Of a DNA stretch of 5,768 nucleotides, positions 1-5,130 are shown in pieces (position 1 is the stretch's first letter; every line of letters starts with the position of its first letter). The notes beneath the pieces are model-generated. The model made no database searches. It was given only the letters and a program-made list of their open reading frames with translations, and was not told the origin of the DNA. The translations under genes and the position numbers were made by a program. The stretch is from Acidimicrobiaceae bacterium. Lineage in GTDB: Bacteria; Actinomycetota; Acidimicrobiia; Acidimicrobiales; RAAP-2. The stretch covers positions 1 to 5,768 of the forward strand of contig PLXU01000068.1 in assembly GCA_003151555.1 (NCBI GenBank). Reading direction: 5' to 3'.

Positions 1-189
1 CATGGGGTGTTGGTGTTTCACCGAACTCCCGAGTTGGCCATCTTGGTCGGCGGAATTGTCGAAGAGGCCGCGCAAGCGGGGATCAACGCGGCCACCCTCG
101 GTGGCCCAGTGGAGATTCCTAAAGAACTTCGAGAGGCTGCGCTTCAGCGAGCCATGATCTTCGCCAACCAAGGAACGGTCCACGCTTAG
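1..189 (+). CDS. C-terminal end of an unrecognised protein (5' end outside window)
   Basis: The frame is open from the first base (CAT GGG GTG TTG) to a TAG at 187-189, giving 62 residues that end in IFANQGTVHA. The GTG at 7 could be read as a start, but there is no room for a ribosome binding site and the frame continues upstream, so I treat this as the tail of a longer gene. The visible part has a short hydrophobic stretch (LAILVGGIV) followed by an alanine-rich, mostly helical segment with the charged stretch PKELREAALQRAM. It lacks the length for a membrane domain and no catalytic motif is visible. I do not recognise the family. A 96-base gap with its own promoter signals separates it from the next gene, so it is probably not in the same operon. 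Confidence 0.55.
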   Translation, partial: HGVLVFHRTPELAILVGGIVEEAAQAGINAATLGGPVEIPKELREAALQRAMIFANQGTVHA

Positions 190-206
190 TTTCGATTTGA
201 GGCTGC

Positions 207-223
207 GGTGGAAGATTTCCGCT
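207..223 (+). terminator. Weak stem-loop after the first gene
   Basis: Bases 207-213 (GGTGGAA) can pair with 217-223 (TTCCGCT) across a 3-base loop, giving a 7-bp stem that includes G-U pairs. It starts 18 bases past the TAG of the upstream gene and before the promoter of the next one, which is where a terminator would sit. There is no T-run after it, so an intrinsic terminator is only a possibility. Confidence 0.2.
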
Positions 224-252
224 TGAAAGATCGACCTCGAGTTACCGAGTGA

Positions 253-265
253 TGTATCTGATACA
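253..265 (+). promoter_or_regulatory. 13-bp inverted repeat, candidate GntR operator
   Basis: TGTATC-T-GATACA is a perfect 6-bp inverted repeat around one central base. The right half, extended to TGATACAA (259-266), recurs exactly at 271-278, so two copies lie 12 bases apart, about one helical turn. The repeat sits in the -35 zone of the promoter proposed for the GntR gene that starts at 286. GntR regulators bind as dimers to short A/T-rich inverted repeats, usually just upstream of their own operon, so autoregulation is a reasonable inference. No experimental consensus is claimed. Confidence 0.5.
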
Positions 266-270
266 AAGAT

Positions 271-279
271 TGATACAAT
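271..279 (+). promoter_or_regulatory. Extended -10 promoter element, leaderless start
   Basis: TGATACAAT matches the extended -10 pattern TG-N-TATAAT with one mismatch in the hexamer (TACAAT, 274-279). The ATG at 286 begins seven bases after the hexamer, about where transcription would start, and no Shine-Dalgarno sequence precedes that ATG. Together these point to a leaderless mRNA, a common arrangement in actinobacteria. I see no good -35 hexamer 16-18 bases upstream, which an extended -10 can tolerate. The box overlaps the left half of the 22-bp palindrome. Confidence 0.45.
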
Positions 280-297
280 ATCTTCATGAAGATATTG
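276..297. repeat. Perfect 22-bp palindrome centred on the GntR start codon
   Basis: Bases 276-286 (CAATATCTTCA) are followed at 287-297 by their exact reverse complement, so the symmetry axis falls inside the ATG at 286-288. The symmetry ends at 275/298. As DNA it could be an operator covering the -10 box, the transcription start and the first codons. As RNA in a longer transcript it could fold with the start codon in the loop. If the mRNA is leaderless most of the left arm is not transcribed, which favours the operator reading. The palindrome is seen directly; the regulatory role is inferred. Confidence 0.6.
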
Positions 298-681
298 AGA
301 ATTGACACCGAATCGTCCGATCCGCCATTTGAACAGGTGCGAAGCCAACTGGCGAACGCAATCACTACTGGCCAGTTTGAACCGGAAGATCAATTGCCAA
401 CGGTGCGCAAACTTGCGGCTGACCTAGGTCTCGCGGCAAATACTGTTGCGCGGGCCTATCGCGAGTTAGAGCTCGCGGGGATCATTGAAACTCGTGGTCG
501 CCACGGCTCCTTCGTAGCGGGCAGCCCGTCGCCCAAGAGGGAGGCCGGTGCCCGTTTCGCGGCAGCCTTTATTCGCCGCATGCGCGACCTGGGAATTGGC
601 GACGCGGAGATGCTCGCGATCTTCCGTAACGAGATCGATCGCCATGTGCCGTCAACGACGTCAAGGCTGCGCTCCACCTAA
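286..681 (+). CDS. GntR-family transcriptional regulator, YtrA-type
   Basis: This is a 131-residue cytoplasmic DNA-binding protein. Residues 10-78 form the typical GntR winged helix-turn-helix: PPFEQVRSQLANAI, then LPTVRKLAADLGLAANTVAR as the helix-turn-helix, then LELAGIIETRGRHGSFVA as the wing. Only a short helical tail follows (about 85-120, with AAAFIRRMRDLGIGDAEMLAIF) and no large effector domain. That size and layout are those of the YtrA subfamily, whose tail serves for dimerisation. Such proteins usually repress their own operon, which tends to encode ABC transporters or other membrane proteins. Here the ATG lies inside a perfect palindrome, directly after an extended -10 box, with no Shine-Dalgarno site, so a leaderless, self-repressed transcript is likely. 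The stop codon overlaps the next start by one base (TAATG), which implies co-transcription and coupled translation. The ligand is unknown. Confidence 0.9.
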   Translation: MKILRIDTESSDPPFEQVRSQLANAITTGQFEPEDQLPTVRKLAADLGLAANTVARAYRELELAGIIETRGRHGSFVAGSPSPKREAGARFAAAFIRRMRDLGIGDAEMLAIFRNEIDRHVPSTTSRLRST

Positions 682-1550
682 TGATTGGGGCCCTTGTTAA
701 GTCGCACCTGTCAATGTGGCCATTTGTCAAGTGGTTCCTCATCGTCTGGGCCATGGAAACCGCGATGGGTCTGATGATTTTCAATCACAAGAGTCGCTGG
801 ATCAAGAGGGCGCATCGTTTGGCTGTGCAGTCCAACATCGAACTGCCCTCTCGCCTAGAAGAACGAGTCGCTCGTCGCCTTCGCAACGAGGTTTTTGTGT
901 CAGTTGGCTTGTTTCCCTTGATCTATCTTCCAATGTGGATTCTTGTCCTGCGCACTGGATTGCGAAACGCTGAGTTTTGGACCACGTGGTTCCCTCGCCT
1001 CGTGGTGCTACTGCCTTTGTTGCTCCTCTGTTACAGCTTCGTCAGCGTCATTGTCGCACGCTGGAACAGTCCCGGCACTACGCGGGTGTCACATCTTCGA
1101 CAAATCAGACTTCGCGAGGCGTTCACTTCCTCAGAGTCGATCACGCTCGTTGCGGGAGGATGCGCGACCATTGGCGCGAGCGTGTGGGGATTGTCGCGCG
1201 TGCATGCGAGCACGAGTTGGTGGATCCTTGATCTCGTCGCGCTCGCGGTAGCAGCCGTGCTGTGGTGGCGCATGGAGGAAGCATTTATGCGCCGCCCGTC
1301 GATGGCGAGTGATGTCACCGAACTTGGTTGGGATGACGTTCTGCGGTTTCGTAGAGTTCGCAGCCTGGCGATCAGTGCCGCGTGGCTGCCACCATTCGTT
1401 ATCTTCCTGCTGGATTTGTTCGTTGACCAATCGCTGGACCACTTTCAACGCGTGAACACGTTCCCGATTTACATCCCCATTGTTTCGGTCATCGCGGTCG
1501 TGCTGATATTCAGAGAAGGTCGTCAGCTATGGCGCCTGGAGGGTCGCTGA
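681..1550 (+). CDS. Multi-pass membrane protein of unknown function, operonic with the GntR regulator
   Basis: This is a 289-residue protein with about seven hydrophobic segments judged by eye: roughly residues 13-34, 71-90, 104-126, 153-172, 179-196, 228-248 and 260-277. Between them lie basic loops (KSRWIKRAHR, ERVARRLRNE, RFRRVRS), which suggests an integral cytoplasmic-membrane protein. I see no Walker motif, no ABC signature and no recognisable transporter motif. The ATG overlaps the stop of the repressor gene by one base and has no convincing ribosome binding site, so translation probably depends on coupling. A second in-frame ATG at 714 is a less likely alternative. YtrA-type repressors commonly control membrane genes, so this is probably the repressor's main target. 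It could be the permease part of a system whose ATPase is elsewhere, or a stand-alone membrane protein. I do not recognise the family. Confidence 0.75.
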   Translation: MIGALVKSHLSMWPFVKWFLIVWAMETAMGLMIFNHKSRWIKRAHRLAVQSNIELPSRLEERVARRLRNEVFVSVGLFPLIYLPMWILVLRTGLRNAEFWTTWFPRLVVLLPLLLLCYSFVSVIVARWNSPGTTRVSHLRQIRLREAFTSSESITLVAGGCATIGASVWGLSRVHASTSWWILDLVALAVAAVLWWRMEEAFMRRPSMASDVTELGWDDVLRFRRVRSLAISAAWLPPFVIFLLDLFVDQSLDHFQRVNTFPIYIPIVSVIAVVLIFREGRQLWRLEGR

Positions 1551-1559
1551 ACGTCGCAA

Positions 1560-1574
1560 CGAATCCTAGATTCG
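1560..1574 (+). terminator. Short hairpin after the membrane-protein gene
   Basis: CGAATC-CTA-GATTCG forms a perfect 6-bp stem with a 3-base loop, beginning 10 bases after the TGA of the membrane-protein gene. No T-run follows, so it is weak as an intrinsic terminator, although its position suits the end of the repressor-membrane operon. The rest of the spacer (1575-1700) is relatively A/T-rich. I found no convincing -35/-10 pair in it for the downstream cyclase gene. Confidence 0.25.
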
Positions 1575-1700
1575 ACCGTTGAATGACGTCCCGTTTTGTC
1601 ATGAGCAAAATTTCTTCTTCACCATTGAGATTTTTGAATCGCTAGCTACGTGCTGTGGCGATTGTGATTTACTTAGGCATACGCGTTGACGCTCAGTGAC

Positions 1701-1706
1701 GAGGAG
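1701..1706 (+). promoter_or_regulatory. Ribosome binding site fixing the cyclase start at TTG 1713
   Basis: GAGGAG lies six bases (AAAGAA) before the in-frame TTG at 1713, a near-ideal Shine-Dalgarno arrangement. The earlier in-frame TTG at 1686 has no such element before it, and a TAG at 1674-1676 closes the frame upstream. The purine-rich site would otherwise have to be coding (DEEK). The start at 1713 is therefore preferred, shortening the protein by nine residues. Confidence 0.6.
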
Positions 1707-1712
1707 AAAGAA

Positions 1713-2624
1713 TTGTCTTCATCGGACGACTCCGCGCCAGTGGGGGGCTCCACGCGGATCCTCACTTTTCTGCTGACCGATCTCAAGGGCAGTACCGAGC
1801 TCTTCAATCGGCTTCCGGACGAGATGTTCGAGGTCATGGAATTGCACGATGACATTGTCAACAGTGCCATTGAAAGACACGGTGGCCACGCCTTCAAGTA
1901 CACCGGTGACGGGGTCTTCGCGGTCTTTGAGGAACCCAAGTCCGCCGTCATCGCGGCCCTGGAGATACAGCGCTCCGTGCTCGAGAGCGATCGGGACGTA
2001 GCCAAGGATCTGGAGCTGCGAATCGGCGTCAACACCGGGCCGGCGCGCCAGCGCGGTACCGACTATTTCGGGTCGGCCCTTAATACCGCGTCGCGACTCG
2101 AGAGCGCCGCCAGCAGCCGCCAGATCTTGGTGGCGCACAGCACGCGCCAGCACTTTGAGGGTGTCGAGGACGAGCACATTGTCTTCACGGATCTCGGGAC
2201 GCACCGGTTCAAGGGGCTCAATCCCATTCAGGTCTTCCAGGCGAGCGGTCCGGGGCTGCCGCAGGATTTTCCGCCCATCGCGGGCAAGCGCGACGCGCCC
2301 GAAGGCAATTTGCCGGCCAACTTGAGTTCCTTCCTGGGCCGGTCGTCGGAACTCGCCGAACTTCATAAGCGCGTGGGCCAAACCCGCCTGACGACGCTGC
2401 TCGGACCGGGGGGCATCGGCAAGACGCGGCTCGCGATCGAAGTGGCGCGATCGGTGCAGCCGGACTACGACGGCGGCGCCTGGCTGGTGGATCTCTCGCC
2501 CATCGATCTCGGCAGCGACGTATGGCCTTGCTTCGCGACGGCCCGGAGATTGCGCCGCTACCCAACGCGTCGCCGCGCGTCCAGGTCTTGGACCGACTAC
2601 GCGAGTCTCGCGCGTTGTTGGTGA
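1713..2624 (+). CDS. Class III adenylate cyclase domain plus start of NB-ARC-like ATPase (N-terminal part of a frameshifted gene)
   Basis: The cyclase domain spans about residues 15-175 from TTG 1713. It holds all six canonical class III residues: metal-binding Asp23 (FLLTDLKGST) and Asp66 (YTGDGVFAVF), adenine-selecting Lys62 and Asp117 (GTDYFG), and transition-state Asn124 and Arg128 (ALNTASRLE). Their spacing follows the mycobacterial enzyme Rv1625c (K-x3-D, D-x6-N, N-x3-R). It should therefore convert ATP to cyclic AMP. A linker leads to NLSSFLGRSSELAEL and a P-loop GPGGIGKT (231-238), the start of a STAND/NB-ARC-type ATPase. Family-like sequence runs to about FATA (residue 277, ending at 2543). 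After that this frame gives an arginine-rich, unrelated tail and stops at 2622-2624, while the ATPase continues in the frame that is open at 2522-4441. No signal peptide or membrane segment is seen, so it is cytoplasmic. The two parts are best read as one gene of about 909 residues. Confidence 0.85.
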   Translation: MSSSDDSAPVGGSTRILTFLLTDLKGSTELFNRLPDEMFEVMELHDDIVNSAIERHGGHAFKYTGDGVFAVFEEPKSAVIAALEIQRSVLESDRDVAKDLELRIGVNTGPARQRGTDYFGSALNTASRLESAASSRQILVAHSTRQHFEGVEDEHIVFTDLGTHRFKGLNPIQVFQASGPGLPQDFPPIAGKRDAPEGNLPANLSSFLGRSSELAELHKRVGQTRLTTLLGPGGIGKTRLAIEVARSVQPDYDGGAWLVDLSPIDLGSDVWPCFATARRLRRYPTRRRASRSWTDYASLARCW

Positions 2625-4441
2625 TCGACAACTGCGAACACGTGCTGCGCGACATTGCCCGGGCGGTCGTTGACATCGCCTCGGGGTCGAGTGATGTGCG
2701 AATGCTGGCCACGTCGCGACACGTCCTGGGCGTGGCCGGCGAATCGATCTTCGACGTGACGCCGCTCGATGAAGCGACCGACGACGCGCGTCGCACGCCA
2801 CCGGCCGTCGCGCTCTTCGTCGAACGGGGCCAGCTCGCGTCCAGGAACTTTCGGCCCGCGGGCGATGAACTCGACGTGATCGCGGACATCTGCGCCGATC
2901 TCGACCACCTCCCCCTGGCCATCGAAATCGCGGCCGCCCAGTTGCGTCGTCTCGACCTTGCCCAGATCCAGGCGAAGGCCAGGGATCCCCTAACGTTGCG
3001 CTCGGCGACTTTTCATCGAGCCGTCGGGCGCCAGCAGACGATTCGCGAGACGTTGGAATGGTCCTATGAGTTGCTCGACGCCACCAGCGCTCAGGTGCTC
3101 GACACGCTCTCGGTCTTTTCCGGTTCCTTCCTCGAAGACGTCGGTCGAGACCTCATGCGTCTCGTCGGCATCGACGACGAGCAATACGTCGACGCACTCA
3201 ACGAACTGCTGGATTCGTCGCTCTTGGCCCGCGATCCGAGCGACGCGACTCGCTTCAAGATTTTGCACATCGTGCGAGCGTTTGGGCGTAACCGGCTGGT
3301 CTCGTCGGGCCACTACGGCTCCATCGAGCATCTGCACGGGTTGACCTTCGCGCAACGCATTGCCCTGCTGGGAGCAAAGTTCGACTCACCCGACGAGGGT
3401 CCCACCGCCGCGACCATATTCGCCGAGCAGCCCGACATGGGCGCGGCCTTCGAACACGCCATGGCCCAGGAATTGGCGCTGGCCAGCGATCTCACCGCAC
3501 CGATGTTCGTCTTCAATTACATGCAGCGCGGCGCCGAGTGCGGCACGTGGCCCGCGCGGGTGATGGCCCAGCCGGGGGCGGACGACCTGGCCAGCGCGCC
3601 GATCATCTTGGCGGCGGCGGCCTGTCACGCCCTGCACGCCGACGGCGAACCGGAAAGGGCGATGGAGTTCGTGCGGCGGGGCCGGTTAGCCGAGAGGAAC
3701 GGCGGCGAGTCAAGTCGGGGCTGGATTGAGGGAGTGGCGGGAATGGTCGCGTTCTGGACGGGCGACCTTGGCGGCAGTATCGAACTTCATCGTGGCGCCG
3801 CCCAGCTCGCGCACGAACAGCGCAACAGTTGCTGCGAGGTGACGTCGTGGTGCCTGGCCGCGTTCGCCGCCAACATACTGAAGGACGCTGATCTCGCCAA
3901 TGAGCTGCTCGCCAACGCGTCCAAGGTCAGCGATCAAACCGTGAGCGCCAGCGCCATTGGTTACGTCCTCTTTGCGCGCGGGGCACTGGCGGCGAGAAAG
4001 GACCCCGAGCTGGCGCTCAGCATCCTGGAGAGTGCGGCCGAGTGGGCCGCGGACGCGGGCAATTCGCAGGGCTATAACCGAGTACGTCGACACATCGCCG
4101 ACGTGCGCGCGGCCCAGGCGCCCGAAGCGCAGCGACTGCGTCTGCGCGCGCAAGGGTTTCTCGGCCTGCCCGAAACTGGTGACACGCTGCACAGCTGGTC
4201 GGCCGTCGAATCGCTCTTGAGGCCACTGGCCTCGTCCGCGCACGACGCGGAGGTGGCACTCCTAGCCGGGGCCATCGACGCATCACCAATCATGTTGGAC
4301 CGGACTTCCCAAAAGATCGTCGATACGGTTCGCGAACGCATTGGCGACGCAGAGTTCGACCGGTTAGCCGCGCGCGGCGCCGCGCTCAACTTGTCCCAGA
4401 TTCGCCTTCACGTGAAGGACAACTACTTAGAGGGCGGATAG
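2522..4441 (+). CDS. C-terminal part of the cyclase-ATPase protein (NB-ARC-like ATPase and helical-repeat region), out of frame with its N-terminus
   Basis: Numbered from the ATG at 2522, this frame supplies what the upstream part lacks: the Walker B strand LLVIDNCEH (Asp36), the sensor-like LATSR (62-66), LPLAIEIAA (130-138, the GLPL-like motif), TIRETLEWSYELL (173-185), LSVFSGSF (196-203) and FKILHIVRAFG (245-255). All are typical, in this order, of actinobacterial cyclase/LuxR/AfsR-type ATPases. From about 260 to 600 follows an alanine-rich helical, probably TPR-like, region. The end (RERIGDAEFDRLAARGAALN) resembles the usual closing segment of these proteins. No C-terminal LuxR helix-turn-helix is seen, so output is presumably through the cyclase. 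The ATG at 2522 has no ribosome binding site, and the first eight or so codons lie before the point where homology resumes (about 2544). An independent gene is therefore unlikely. The 3' end overlaps a possible small minus-strand gene by 15 bases. Confidence 0.85.
   Translation: MALLRDGPEIAPLPNASPRVQVLDRLRESRALLVIDNCEHVLRDIARAVVDIASGSSDVRMLATSRHVLGVAGESIFDVTPLDEATDDARRTPPAVALFVERGQLASRNFRPAGDELDVIADICADLDHLPLAIEIAAAQLRRLDLAQIQAKARDPLTLRSATFHRAVGRQQTIRETLEWSYELLDATSAQVLDTLSVFSGSFLEDVGRDLMRLVGIDDEQYVDALNELLDSSLLARDPSDATRFKILHIVRAFGRNRLVSSGHYGSIEHLHGLTFAQRIALLGAKFDSPDEGPTAATIFAEQPDMGAAFEHAMAQELALASDLTAPMFVFNYMQRGAECGTWPARVMAQPGADDLASAPIILAAAACHALHADGEPERAMEFVRRGRLAERNGGESSRGWIEGVAGMVAFWTGDLGGSIELHRGAAQLAHEQRNSCCEVTSWCLAAFAANILKDADLANELLANASKVSDQTVSASAIGYVLFARGALAARKDPELALSILESAAEWAADAGNSQGYNRVRRHIADVRAAQAPEAQRLRLRAQGFLGLPETGDTLHSWSAVESLLRPLASSAHDAEVALLAGAIDASPIMLDRTSQKIVDTVRERIGDAEFDRLAARGAALNLSQIRLHVKDNYLEGG
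2535..2550 (+). other. Frameshift site in the cyclase-ATPase gene
   Basis: Conserved sequence runs in one frame through GCG ACG GCC (Ala-Thr-Ala, 2535-2543) and resumes from GAG ATT GCG (2546 onward) in the frame that begins at 2522. Family members, as I recall them, have ATALG or ADALG here, then about 27 residues to the (L/I)DNCEH strand. That spacing fits if one base is missing near 2544-2545: inserting a T to read GCC CTG GAG would give ATALEIAPLP. There is no slippery heptamer of the X-XXY-YYZ type at the junction, so programmed -1 frameshifting is not supported. A one-base sequencing or assembly error in a C/G-rich stretch, or a recent mutation, are the main explanations. Confidence 0.7.
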
Positions 4442-4552
4442 ATCGCGGTGCGCCTCGCAGTCCCAATACTGATCGGCGCAGCGCCGGCACGACTCGGCGT
4501 GATAACGCGCGGGATCGGGTCGCGCTCGCGGGATCGTGTCGCAGATGTACAC
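4427..4552 (-). CDS. Possible 41-residue cysteine-rich, zinc-ribbon-like microprotein
   Basis: Reading the minus strand from GTG (4552-4550) to TAA (4429-4427) gives 41 residues beginning MYICDTIPRARPD. The core ESCRRCADQYWDCEAHRDL contains Cys22-x2-Cys25, six residues, then Cys32-x2-His35, with His18 nearby. That is a plausible small zinc-binding knuckle. Third codon positions are mostly G or C, as expected for coding sequence here, and most of the frame (4442-4552) lies in a stretch with no plus-strand gene. It is convergent with the cyclase-ATPase gene (15-base overlap) and divergent from the stress-protein gene. Against it, the GTG has only GAAGA directly adjacent and no properly spaced ribosome binding site, and I found no clear promoter. 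An upstream in-frame ATG at 4621-4619 would give 64 residues. It may be a real unannotated gene or a chance frame. Confidence 0.35.
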   Translation of the reverse strand: MYICDTIPRARPDPARYHAESCRRCADQYWDCEAHRDLSAL

Positions 4553-4619
4553 TCTTCGAAATCGCGGTAGCGCTCGAGTGCGGTGTTGGTTCGACGAGTA
4601 ATCAAGGATGGGGGTTGCC

Positions 4620-5045
4620 ATGTTCGATGTAGTGGTGGTGGGAGCAGACTTTTCGCCGACGGCGCGCCGGGCCGTCGTGGCCGCCACGGAGCTCGTTTTG
4701 ATGTCCAAGGGGTCCCTGCATATCGTCACGGCGTACGACGCCAAGACCAAGAGCGTCAAGCAACTGCCTAGCGAGTTTGCCAACAAGGGCGAGGGCGGCG
4801 GGACCGAGGCCGCCTTGCAGGATCTGTCATTCGTCGCGAAGAAACTCGGCGTCGACCCGGTGCTGCACATGGTCGAGGGCGAGCCCGCCAAGGTCATCGT
4901 GGATGTTGCCGACGAGGTGAACGCGGACACCATCGTGGTGGGAAATCGAGGCATGAAGGGCGTGCGCCGGGTCCTCGGCAGCGTGCCGAATTCGGTCGCG
5001 CACGAGGCCAACTGTTCGGTCATAATCATTGACACTACTGAGTGA
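4620..5045 (+). CDS. Universal stress protein, single UspA domain
   Basis: This is a 141-residue cytoplasmic protein with the Usp fold. The first strand MFDVVVVGADFS carries the conserved Asp. SLHIVTAY is the second strand, and VIVDVADEVNADTIVVGNRG leads into the ATP-binding loop GNRGMKGVRRVLGSVPNSV, followed by the closing strand CSVIIID. The Gly-x2-Gly...Gly-Ser phosphate loop is intact, with 8 rather than the textbook 9 residues between the second and third glycines, so ATP binding is likely. Usp proteins bind ATP as dimers and aid survival under starvation or other stress; the specific target is unknown. Two ATGs are possible. The one at 4608 has AAGG directly against it, whereas the one at 4620 is preceded by GGGGG five bases away and starts right at the first strand as most Usps do, so 4620 is preferred. 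The gene seems monocistronic. Confidence 0.88.
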   Translation: MFDVVVVGADFSPTARRAVVAATELVLMSKGSLHIVTAYDAKTKSVKQLPSEFANKGEGGGTEAALQDLSFVAKKLGVDPVLHMVEGEPAKVIVDVADEVNADTIVVGNRGMKGVRRVLGSVPNSVAHEANCSVIIIDTTE

Positions 5046-5053
5046 CGTCGCTG

Positions 5054-5103
5054 CGTATCGGGCGCTACTGATCGGTTCGATTCACGAGTCCGTGTTCGAT
5101 ACG
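5054..5103 (+). terminator. Long imperfect stem-loop between the Usp and GrpB genes
   Basis: CGTATCG (5054-5060) and CGATACG (5097-5103) are exact reverse complements. In RNA the pairing extends inward to 12 consecutive pairs (5054-5065 with 5092-5103) if three G-U pairs are allowed, closing a 26-base loop. It lies 8 bases after the Usp stop codon. There is no T-run, so it could be a U-less terminator, a processing signal or an operator-like inverted repeat. Which of these cannot be told from sequence. Confidence 0.3.
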
Positions 5104-5130
5104 ACCACGTGCAATGCGGAGTAACCCTTG

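Noticed and set aside
1584..1601. TGAC...GTCA short inverted repeat after the membrane-protein gene
   Set aside because: It is only a 4-bp stem with a 10-base loop, not distinguishable from chance.
1663..1667. TGTGA upstream of the cyclase, resembling half of a CRP/cAMP-receptor site
   Set aside because: The matching TCACA half is absent at the required spacing, and a 5-base match is expected by chance.
2535..2550. Programmed -1 ribosomal frameshift linking cyclase and ATPase halves
   Set aside because: No slippery heptamer is present at the switch point and I see no clear downstream pseudoknot. A missing base explains the data more simply.
1719..2801. Long minus-strand open frame (about 360 codons) opposite the cyclase gene
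   Set aside because: It is arginine-rich, low-complexity translation with no recognisable motif, lying opposite a gene with strong family motifs. It is a typical GC-rich antisense artefact.
2522..4441. Reading the downstream ATPase part as an independent gene starting at ATG 2522
   Set aside because: There is no ribosome binding site before that ATG. The P-loop needed for the ATPase lies in the upstream frame, and the motif order continues across the junction as in single-chain family members.
4553..5035. Minus-strand open frame across the universal stress protein gene, continuous with the small Cys-rich frame
   Set aside because: The part opposite the Usp gene is serine/threonine-rich with no motif, and the Usp on the plus strand is clear. 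Only the distal 41 residues, most of them outside that gene, are kept as a candidate.
5074..5083. GGTTCGATTC, resembling a tRNA T-loop
   Set aside because: The flanking bases do not form a T-stem, and no acceptor, D or anticodon arm can be drawn around it.
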